This document shows, in pieces, positions 53,973-64,000 of a DNA stretch of 64,000 nucleotides. Origin of the DNA: Litomosoides sigmodontis. Its lineage: Eukaryota; Nematoda; Chromadorea; Rhabditida; Onchocercidae. The notes beneath the pieces are model-generated. The model made no database searches and was not told where the DNA came from. It saw only the letters and a program-made list of their open reading frames with translations. Both the position numbers and the translations under genes were made by a program. The stretch's first letter is position 1; each line of letters opens with the position of its first letter. The stretch is from positions 9,486,483-9,550,482 of the forward strand of contig OY718807.1 in the NCBI GenBank assembly GCA_963070105.1, written 5' to 3'.

Positions 53973-55876
53973 TATTCTGTTTTTTTTTATTCTATTTTTC
54001 AATCAGTTATTTTTTTACTCTTTTTTATGCATGAAAGCATGCGAAATGTGTCCATTGAAAATATTCTGTGTTTTTTGAGAGTGTTTATAGAGGTACATGA
54101 TTTTTCTGGGTCTAATACAAAGCTGAGGAATAAGTATGTAATCTTTTTTTCACTTGTTTACAATTTAAGTAATTGATCTTGGACAGCTGTTTCGAAACTT
54201 TCTTTCACACAACTAACTTTAGGTCCCCCATTTGTTTATGGGCGCTATTTATGGTTTGTTTTTGTTTAAACATTTAAGATTAGCTGCTACCCACTTTTCA
54301 GTGGGTGGTGCATATGTAGTGGAAGATGCGCAACATTAGCTTATTTTGATTAATTTAATTAGAATGTTTGCTATGCTTGCCTTGGAAATCTTGCTCAGTG
54401 AAGTAGAAATCTCAGTAACTGCTGGGATGCGCATTGTATGAATCCATGTCTCTCGCCTGTAGTTGTTTGTTATGAGAGAAAGGCATTTGCATTATTGTAA
54501 TTTATGAATTTCGTAGTAACTTGAAAAAAGTGTGAATCTTTCTCATTCATTCTCTGCTTTTTTGAGGGAAATTAAGCCTCATGAGATTGATTTTCAATCA
54601 ATTATCTTGACATGCTAATCTTTTAGTAAGCTGTGGTCGAAGAGTGGAACATATCGTTGTAGTGCGTTTAAATGTAAATATTTTTACAATATTATATGCT
54701 ATTATAAAATTTAATGGGTAAATTGGGGCAAGAAGTTTTTTCCAATTTGCAGCAAAAGAGGTAAGAAGGTGGACTAACACTACTGACGAGAGAGTATTTA
54801 GGATAGCTATACCCGTTTAATTTTTTTTTGAACTTACTTTTCCAAATTACTGATGGGAATCGAAATTGTTGAATTAATTTAACACTTAATCAGTAATGTT
54901 AATTCCAGAATTGCAGAATATTAGCAAGATAAAAAAACTGGATTATTGTTATGCGATTTTTGCACTTTATCCCATCAAGTATTAAAGACTAATCCTTCCA
55001 GTTCATTGGTACTTATTGCTTTTTGTAAGCTCGTTTTTCTTCTGTTATACCTGTACGACGGCTACATTACCAGCAAGAAAAATGGTGAAAACAATGGATA
55101 AAGTTAAACTTAGATTAAATTAGACAAATGATAGTTTTATATTGATGGTTGTTTTGAAGGGAGTTCACTTCAGCCTTCTTTCAAGCACCTCTGTTGCAAT
55201 GCAGTGCTAAGTTTTTCTTGTTTTTTTTGTTTTAACAAATAACTGCGTGAAGTTTTAAAATCCCATGATGAATGTTTTTACTGATTCAATTTTTCTTCTT
55301 TTTTTCTATCTCATTCTTATTCCTAGGTGTGTAAATTTCCCCTCGTTCTCTTTGAAAAAGGCAGAGAGAAGAAGAGAAAGGCACATTGGTAGGTGAATTG
55401 ATGCGTGGAAGATGGGATGGATGATTGTCATTTTGCAAATGGCGGCGTCATTTTTCTTCCTCTTTTTTTCTTTTAGAAAATTTTTGAAAAGTCTAATGAA
55501 TGGACCAATTTATTGATCGGTGATGTGATATGAAGCAAAGATAAGACGAAAAATTTGTTAAAGAGGTGATTGGTTGAGTGTTATTAGACCACTTGCTTGC
55601 TTTATTAATTGGTTATGAAAGTGATTTCCTTACTATTCTTAATTTATTCACTAATAAAACGAAGGTCGTTCTATCTAGCTTCATTAGTTGTTGCGTATTT
55701 TAAATGGTTGTACATTTCACTGTTTTGTTACTTGTTTTTCCGTTCCGCATGGTTTTCCCAGTTTGTTTCTTTTTTTTTGTAATACAACTTACGTATATTA
55801 CGTATATTCTGCAGAGCAATATGGAAAATATCGACTATCGACCGGTTTGATATCTGTCAGGGAGAAAATGCAGCGG

Positions 55877-56061
55877 TTACAACAGCCCATCTTTTGAAAA
55901 TTCTCGTTCAATCGGGAAAAATGTTTTTATTTCGAAAACTGCTTCGAAAGCATTGACGGTGTGATGACAAAACGAACATTTTTTTATCGGTAACTTTGGA
56001 AGAATAAATGAACACATACACACCCACATATACACACCGTACACCGCACACACACAAACAT

Positions 56062-56094
<33 letters not shown>

Positions 56095-56379
56095 CACACA
56101 CGTACTACATATATTCATATATTACATCTCTTCATCTAACCAACTTACAACACCAGAAGGCCGGTGGTTTTGAGAAGTTAACTTTGACCGAGTGGGACTT
56201 ATTTTCATCTTGCGCGTTTACGCTGAAAGAGAAATAAAGATTGCTTTGTTCGTTTTTGCTCCTGACGTTTTTATTTTTCGGGGGCACCTCTCATCAATGG
56301 TATCTATCAATTCCTTCACTGACCTATTAAATCCTTTATTTTCTTGATGATCATTTTTGCATTTATCGCACTTCCTCAT
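55877..56379 (-). CDS. Weak candidate three-exon small gene, minus strand
   Basis: Possible exons in transcription order: 56379-56324, 56222-56149, 55938-55877; together 64 codons including the stop. The reading begins MRKCDKCKNDHQENKGFNR, continues SVNAQDENKSHSVKV and ends FSKDGLL. Supporting points: the middle exon has a strong acceptor (TTCTCTTTCAG) and a strong donor (GTAAGT), and all three pieces are open and phase-compatible. Against it: the protein matches nothing I know, the first donor and last acceptor are ordinary, and the second intron contains a GT/CA microsatellite. Chance is a real alternative. Confidence 0.18.
56041..56102. repeat. CA dinucleotide repeat
   Basis: An imperfect CA array with a few G or T substitutions. 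Minus-strand frames rich in Cys and Val across it are repeat artefacts. Confidence 0.9.
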
Positions 56380-57110
56380 CCCTCTTCTCTCAAGTCCAGA
56401 TGTTTTGACAGCTGATATTGTGGGCTTCTTCCAAGATATCACGAAGTTTCGTGATGTCACAGCTACACTGTCATGCTAAATGCAAAACCTCAGCCATTTT
56501 CGATCATTGCAAGGCCTCGTTTATTTATGTGCTTAATAGAAGTTACTCAGTTGTTTCCACTGTTTAAATTACTAAAATTAGCAATGTGGAGTCGAAATTA
56601 TGTCATTTTCAGGTGATTTTATTACTGCACATTTTTTTTCTCTCTCTCTCTCTTGCCCATATTAACCTTTTGCTGTCTGTGCGCCGTCTTCAGTGATTTG
56701 TAATTTCAATTAATTGCCATGTCTGGAATAGTTTTCATTCGTTTTAGCCATTTATTCCAATTCAGAAAAACAGAAGCTGTATTGTTGTGGATTTCTGTTT
56801 TTTAAATTTCATCGTGGATGGTGGTTCCCATCGTGTTCCAGCACCGCTATCCTTATTGCCATTGCTATCTATTCCTTCTGGATACTTACTGATTTACTTG
56901 TGTATATCGAAATTCGAAGGCGTATACGGTTCTCGTTGCTAGGCTCAAGTAATTTTTTTTGTTCTACTTTCCTTTCCACACTCTTTTTCTATTCATGTCA
57001 TGTAAATTTTCTTTCTTCCTTTCTAGTCCGACCATTTATACTTTCATATTTCTACTTTTTCATTTTATTTAAAGCAGTCATCTTTCTTCTTCGACTATCA
57101 CTGTAGCATA

Positions 57111-60100
57111 ATGGCTGATGTTGCTCATCCGGATCCAATTGCATGGCAACATCCCGTAGAATCGAGTGATGGAGATCCATGCAGGTATAAGTTTTCGGCT
57201 ATTATTAAAAAAATATTTTGTTTATCATGTTAATTTTTACTAAGAATTTTGTAACATTATTAGCCACTGGTGTTTTTTTTTATTTTTGTAAGCTTCAATT
57301 TTGTTGAAAAATTTCTGTCGTACGTTAGACTTTCTTCTATCACAGTTTTGTCTTACAGCTCAAATGATACATCAGTACCAGAAGAGCTTGCTCTGCTCGC
57401 CGTTAAATATGCATTCAGTTTTGGTGAGCAAAAATCGCTACAAAAAGATGTGATTGAATTAAAGAAAAAGATACGAATTTCATGTAATAAACAAATGCGC
57501 ATTAAGCAGGGATACGTGCAAATGCAGGTAAATCTGATTTGGAGACCCCTTAATTATTGGAATTAAGTGCCGAACCAAATGATTAAGCATTCAGTCAAAT
57601 AGTCTCATGTGTGACAGTAGTCATGAAGTAAGAATTTACCGCGCAAGTATAATACCTTTGAGAAGTAAGAACAATTTTTCGAGCAATCTCAAAATGGTAA
57701 TGTCAACCTTTCTATTCATTTTTTTGTGCTTTATTTTGACTAAGAAGTATCATGTGCGTATTTGTCATGTAGCGTGAAAAAGTATGTGGAATGTACAGCA
57801 CGGAAAATTCTCAATATTACCGCAATATGACTGTTTGGCTTGACGCCCAGTAAGGATTAAAATTCCCAACCTCTTTCAGTTTAACATTGTTTTCCACGCA
57901 CCTACTTCCAAAAACCTGAAACGTTACATAAATAAGGCATTTTGATAAAAATGATCCCATTACAGTAATCTCTTTCTTTTCTATAACACCCCTAGTCTAT
58001 TTTTTAACTTGAGTAAAGACTCCAAATTTTGAAAAAGTACGCAAAAGTTGGCAGAATTTCTTGTAGAACATTTTTGAAATATGTAGTAGAGTATCAGAAA
58101 TTTTATTCTTTTTCTCTAATTGGTGTTTGTAGAAAGTCACAAAAGAAAAAAAGCAGTCGGATTTTCTGAAAAAAGAAATTCGAGATTTGAGTGATCAGAT
58201 CAGCGATATGAAAGACGATTTGCAAACACTGGACATGTATGACAGTGGCGCATTTGGTAAGTCTCATATAACTTACTGCTTTATTACTGCATTATTTAAG
58301 GACATGTGAAATTAGAAGATAAGTAGTCAAGTTTGGTTTAGATCTCCTCGAGGAATGAAAGGCTATATACATTGGTTTGATGCTTAGATCTTTCTTTCTT
58401 TATCAAAAAAAGTAGTGAGCTGTTTGTGATTAAATTTGAAATAAACGCAATCATAATTCATAGTAACTCGTTCATGCATTTTTAAAATCTGTCTTTTCTC
58501 TACAAAAAAATGAAGTAGAAAATATTAAATGGAATGGAGAGGAAAGGTATATAATAAGACGTGTATTATGTATATTTTGTAAAAGTATATTATGTGATGC
58601 CGTTGGGATTTGAAATCTTGGTTTGTGGATTTTCGGAGGTTTTTGTTTAATACTGAATTGAATTTGGAGATTTTTGTTTAATACTTCATGTTAGGCCATT
58701 TTTACCCACATTTTTACTGACACATACAGCTCCATTTCTGATGTATTAGTAGTTTTGAAGTTTAGTAAAGGAACAACATCGGAGGAAAGAAAGTTATATT
58801 ATAAAACTTCATGCAGAAGAGATAAACTGAAACCTAAAAGAAATCCAGAACAATAAATTAATTGTGTATATGTGTTTGCGTATTCAGTATTTAAGACTTT
58901 AGCTGTTGTAGATGATGGTGATGATATAAATGGTATTCCAAATTCGCCTTCAGAAGATGCTTTAACGGCAGATGGTTCGTCTGATGGTGCGGGTCTCGAA
59001 TTGGGTACCGAAAACGTGGAAACTGTGATAAATAGCCGACTTGCTAGCTTACAGGTCGAGCTTCCTTCTTTTTTGTAAATTGACAGTTCCTTCAGTGGTT
59101 ATTATTTGTAGCGAGTAAATAATGAAGGAAAACTATGAGAATTATCTTCAGCTTCGCTTCGTTATAGTCTTCTAATTACCATGTTTCGTATGGGAATGAG
59201 CGAGTCGGTTGTTGATGTGTGATAATAATGCCAGCAAGGGAAGAATTATAAATGATGAGATTATTGTAAAACATTTAATAAGACAAGGGAATTGGACAAG
59301 AATAAGACATAGATAAGAAAATACTTTTAATAGGGCAAGAATTTAATGACGGCTTCCAAAACAGTAATAAATAGTGTCAGACAGCAGATGGAAAACTGAA
59401 AAGTATCAGTTATTTCTGTTTGCTTGCTAAATGCAGCTAAACATTTTGTAATTGTAGAAAGAGTTGGACAAAGAGATGAAAGTGAAAGATGGCCTCGAAC
59501 GTTTCCTTGTTATTGGTCAAACAAATCGTAAATTGCAAGAAGAATCAAAGAGTATGCTATTTGATTCGAAAGCAAAAATTGCACTACTTCGAATGCAAAT
59601 CGAAAAAATGCAACGACAAGAGCAAGTTGATGCTGGCTTGTCCGGTATGTAACATGACGAGACACTTTCGTAAATTTCGTTCTCCTACATATTTAGAAAT
59701 ATGTCCTCTTCTAAATGCAAGTAATTCCTGATAGTCTCATAGCCATTATAAAGTTTGTCTTTTTCTGTTTCCACATTTCTGCTCTCGTAGTGAATGGAGG
59801 ATTATTAGGAATTTAGAAATTGCCGTATCTTTACGATCCCATTTTTTCCAGGTAAAAGAATACCAACAAAGACAGAAATGATCGTTGATGACCTTTTGTT
59901 TAGGCTTCGTAAGGAAGCTGCAATTGCTGAAGGAGCTCGGAATATGATCAGGTAGATTAAAACACAACAAAGAGCTAGATCATCTTAATTCGGGACTTCA
60001 AGAAGAAGGCTACTTTTCCTGTGTATTTCATGAACTGATTCTCATTTCAGAATACTGAGCAGTCAAAGGAAAAGCGATGGGAAAAGCCTTTCGCAAGCTT

Positions 60101-63100
60101 TCGATAATCAGATGCAATCTGAGGAAAAACTTGACCTTATAAGATTAGCTTTAGCCAAATACAGGTTATTAATTATCTTCAATTCTTGGCATTACATTGT
60201 AAATGTAAATGATATTAGATATTCTTTGTATTGCCACGCACTACCTAACAGAGAATTTCATGTTTTCTTATGTACATAAACTCTAGTTCTTGGCATTGTG
60301 CAGCTGATTTTTGAAATAAAGTCCGCGCACTGCACGGCATAGTTCATTGGTTATATCAAACCCCAGCTATTAGTCGATTGCATTTTTGTGACACTTGCAA
60401 ATTTGATTTTAAGAGTGTGGAACTTTTTTCTGTGTTTTATGTGGTGATATTTGCGATAAATTTAGAAAAATTTTTTTCTTCTCTAGTGCGCGGTTACCAA
60501 ACGATTCACCAAAAAAGAATGAAATTCGTGACGCCATTTTGGAATCGGAGCGTTTGCCTCTAACTGGTCATCATCATCATCGTCGTGATGGAACATTTAG
60601 TCCACCGAGCTCTGCTCCTGGAAGTCCATCACAGGTTTCGTTTTATTCCTTCTCAAGCATACTTGTTTCTCATGCCGTAATGTGTCTTTTCTCGCTTGCA
60701 GTACATTTTTTACAACACAGTTATTTGTTGTGTGTATACACACACATTCTTTATATAATATTTTGAAAATTGGAATTAATTCCATTATGCCAAGCTATGA
60801 TTATCATTGCAATGTCTTCAGTAACTTAATTGCATATTGACATTAGCTGTTTCTATTTTCGAAGACCACAAACTAATAGGGAAATTGAGAGGTTGATGTT
60901 GTGAGTCCGCTTTCTTGATCATGTCACGTATGCATTTAGCTTTTCATTTTTGCGCTAGAATGTCCGAGATGTATAGATCATTCATGTATCGGCTAGGAAT
61001 TCTGAAGTTATTCAGTGTTGATCAACGAACTGGTCTTTTCTCTGTTTGCAGGATGATTCGAAATCTGCAAGTCTACCACGTCTAGCGCTTTCACTGAAAC
61101 GGCTCTGTGCATTACCCTCACTGGCTGTTAGCGGACGTCTGGAAATGAGGTAAAAGTTGCCTTTTTTCTTGGTTTTAGATGGGAAGGAAATAAGAATAAT
61201 AGGGAGGAGAAAAAGATGGCTCTTAATTCTGTAAACTAGAGGAGAGGAAGATAGCAGATTTTTTTTCTTTTGAACGTATTCGTTTTTAAAATCTGATTTT
61301 TTTTAGATTAATTGGTTGTCAAAACCTAATGGTCGACATACCTCGTCGTTTGCCGCGAACAGAAATCTCATCAGTGGTTGCGGTAGCTGGTGATAGTTTG
61401 TCAGGTTTAACACAGAAAACACGTAGCACACGTGGGAGTGGACCACGCACATCAAGGTATTTTTTCATTTTTTGATTTGAAGGGGCTAAAACTACATTCA
61501 ATGGAATGTATGATTTATATCTGTGGTGCAAAATTGTAGACGGAAACGTGTGTCATATATGGTAGAATTGCATATAAACTGCTCAACTATTGAAGTTTCA
61601 TCTTTTCTAGTATTTTTGTTTTCTGCTTCTTAAATTTTCAAGGAACAAAATTTTTTTAATTAATTTCAGCTAAATTTTTTATGAGTTTCAAAGGATATAT
61701 TGTTAGAAATGTCAGCGTTATAAACACAAATCTGTTAGTTGAATGAAAAATCTTTAGCCAATGAGCAATTACTGGAAAGAGTAAATTGCTTTCTTGAAAA
61801 CAAGTTAATGACCGACTCATGATTTTGCTTTAATTCGTTTGTACCTGTGAAACTTACTGATATCAATTTTAAATCATAAAAATTTCGTGAAGCACATTTA
61901 CGAACCTGCCTTTGCTTTTTACGAAGCGAAAAAAAATCAGCTGAAATGTCGTGTGACTTTATACGGTAGCATCGGCTTGCAGTATCTCCTTGTTATGGAA
62001 GGAATTGAGAGCAGAATTTTTAGCAGATTCCTCGAAAATTTGCTAAATCAAATTTCTTTCCATAACTTTAACGCGAAGTCCATGGATCAATAAGCAGATG
62101 ATTCGGTAACTAACTGCAGCTTTTTGTGCAGAAAACGACACGAGATGTTTTGCTGCTGCTGGTTTCTGCAATTAACCATCCATCACTTTTTCGTTATTAG
62201 ATTGTACTGATTCACTAATGTCCACTTATCTCCTTTTCCCTTTTTATTGACTAATTGAATTTGTGTGCAGAATTTACTAACCTGATATGTTCGTGTACTA
62301 CAACCACACATTTTTTATGTTGTTTTAGAACAAGGTCGTCATCAGTTTGGTGTTCCTCGTCAGCTACATCGACAGATTCATTGTACGTTTTTCTTATCAC
62401 TTTCCACCTTTTTCGCTTTCACGTATTACCACTAACATTAAAAAAAGAAATTATATAGTGTTTGAATTAGCGAGGATATTAATGCTTTTAATTGCTGTTG
62501 TAGAAATTACGATCATTTTCGTATGAGCAAAATGATATTTTTTCTCATCACTCTAAATGTAATATTTTGGCATCCCGTACTGAGTAACGCCCAAGCATGG
62601 CGGCTTTTTTGCTCTTTTCAGTAGTGACAGTGTTCATAACACATGTCATTATTTGAAGGAGGATCTTGTATGCACACATTTACTAAAATGTTTCGAAATT
62701 TGAAGTTTGAATTAATGCATCGGTAGGGAAGTTTCTAGCACGAAATAACTTATCTGCGTTAATTGTCAGAAGAACTCAGTGCACTTGATAAATGTTTGCT
62801 TGGCACATTGCAGTTTTATGCTGCAAACTTTTTGGAAGATATTACCAGTGTGAACTTTAATTAGGTTGTTCATTTGATTATAATATATCATCTATAGTAT
62901 AGAACTGAGAATTTGCATTGTCTATTTCCTGTAAAAATTTCCTAAAAGAATTGAAAGTCACAAAAAAGACGACGCGAAGGGGTTAAAAGCTAATTATTAG
63001 AATACAATTAGTAGGCAGAGATGAAGCACAATATACGTTCGAGAACATGTATAAAATTTTCAAATTCAGATATTCATTAACAGTTCGTTTATTCATTTCA

Positions 63101-64000
63101 TGTAATATTTTCTGGACATCAAAGTTTTTTCTTTATTCTTTAAATTGAAAGCTGTAGTTAATTCTTGGTTTTTTCTGTGTTTTATTTATTTCCTCTAATA
63201 TTCGAAACTGAAATTGTGATAATGAGCAGATCAACTTATATTTTAGCGGAACAGCAAAACTCTCGCCAAATGAAGTTACAGCAACAGTTCTGCTAGACAG
63301 TCGTGAAGTGGCTAGTACCGATTCACGACCAGTATCTCAACAAGCATGGGATCAACATTTTAGTATCGATTTGGATAGGGTTTGTTTATATGTGGGGTGG
63401 CTGAAATTTAGGCCTTCAAAATATGAGAAGACTTAAAATAAGAGCTGAAAGGTAGAATAGACGGAGGTTCTTGATAGGTGAATGAAAACCATAATTGAAC
63501 ATGCAAGTCAGGATCAAAATTTGTTCTGGATGGGTCAGTTAGCAATCTTCTTCAAAATTTTTTGTTCCACATTGATGCATTTTCAGTCAAAGGAACTGGA
63601 AATTGAAATTCGATATCGTGATTGGCGCTCCATTTGTGCATTTACAGTTGTCAAATTAGGCGATATAGTTGAGCCATCAGAACGAGCTGGCATGGTATTG
63701 AACTTGGAACCTCAAGGAGATCTTTTTGCTGAGGTTTGTATTAGACGATTTTTTTATTTTATAAAGTAATATTTTGCTTGTGCTTAAGCATTATCATGTG
63801 CATTTGGTAGGTCATATTGTAAAAGCAATTACTAAAGCATTGCAAAAGAGTAAGAGATCTCATATTCTTACTTTTAATTTGTAATTTAATCATCCGTCTA
63901 TTTTATATTTTCAGTTCAAATATTTGAATCCAGTTGTCAGTAGGAAGCCTAAGCTTGAACGACAAAAACGTCTTTTCAGAGTGAAAGGTATTTTAGAAGC
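57111..64000 (+). CDS. pkn-1: Protein kinase N (PKN/PRK), N-terminal part, runs off the window
   Basis: Rho/Rac-effector Ser/Thr kinase of the AGC group; only the regulatory half is here. Exons: 57111-57184, 57359-57527, 58133-58256, 58888-59054, 59458-59644, 59852-59951, 60051-60164, 60487-60634, 61052-61149, 61307-61456, 62329-62382, 63247-63379, 63587-63733, 63915 onward; all phases agree (about 583 residues). Three HR1 coiled-coil repeats: about 30-120 (divergent), 165-240 (KELDKEMKVKDGLERFL) and 250-311 (RLRKEAAIAEGARNMIR, LDLIRLALAKYR). Then a Ser/Pro/His linker and a C2-like domain from about 388: LEMRLIGCQNLM, QAWDQHFSIDLDR, YRDWRSICAF, LNLEPQGDLFAEF, NPVVSRKPKLERQKRLF. These are near-diagnostic of PKN. 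The first ATG sits five bases after a CTGTAG acceptor, so an upstream 5' exon or trans-splicing is likely. The last exon may end at 63987 (AAAG then GTATTT). Confidence 0.93.

Larger units (their letters stand above)
49273..55876. other. Region upstream of the minus-strand gene and of pkn
   Basis: No confident gene. It holds a TTG repeat (50958-50996), a less AT-rich block around 51890-52330 with a CGATCC/GGATCG hairpin at 51961-51978, and a duplicated exon-like 70-mer (53395-53464 and 53903-53972). Promoters for the minus-strand gene and 5' exons of pkn could lie here. Confidence 0.45.

Noticed and set aside
55877..56101. Minus-strand frames of alternating Cys and Val
   Set aside because: Translation of the CA/GT repeat; only the last 62 nt are considered, within the weak mini-gene candidate.

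Overview
The window looks like nuclear DNA of a parasitic nematode, probably a clade III / filarial-type worm. Reasons: it is very AT-rich; genes are split by many small introns with nematode-style TTTCAG 3' splice sites; microsatellites are abundant; gene density is low; and the protein set is metazoan (SOX HMG-box factor, USP9X/Fat facets deubiquitinase, protein kinase N). The species cannot be fixed from the sequence alone.

Layout, left to right. (1) 1150-4528 (+): a complete six-exon SOX HMG-box transcription factor whose HMG box is cut by two introns, one of them carrying a 13-bp minisatellite. (2) 4529-16731: about 12 kb with no supportable gene, holding a roughly 750-bp TTA microsatellite, a MITE-like inverted-repeat element and a strong hairpin. 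(3) 16732-19647 (+): an unrecognised four-transmembrane protein whose first coding exon I could not find. (4) 21550-45726 (+): a 65-exon gene for a USP9X/Fat facets-type giant deubiquitinase. The exon phases join into one continuous frame of about 2875 codons with the catalytic Cys and His in place. (5) 47942-49272 (-): a three-exon gene, tail-to-tail with the deubiquitinase, for a small secreted Pro/Gly/Glu-rich protein that I do not recognise. (6) 49273-57110: about 8 kb without a confident gene, but with a duplicated exon-like 70-mer and a weak minus-strand mini-gene candidate. (7) 57111-64000 (+): the first 14 exons of protein kinase N (three HR1 repeats and most of a C2-like domain). Its kinase domain lies past the right edge.

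There is no operon-like packing and no sign that these neighbours form one pathway. They look like ordinary, widely spaced housekeeping and developmental genes: transcription control (SOX), ubiquitin removal (USP9X) and Rho-effector signalling (PKN). Gene models were built by hand from splice sites, reading-frame phase and family similarity. Exon edges flagged as uncertain need RNA evidence. I found no tRNA, rRNA, CRISPR array, virus or autonomous transposon.
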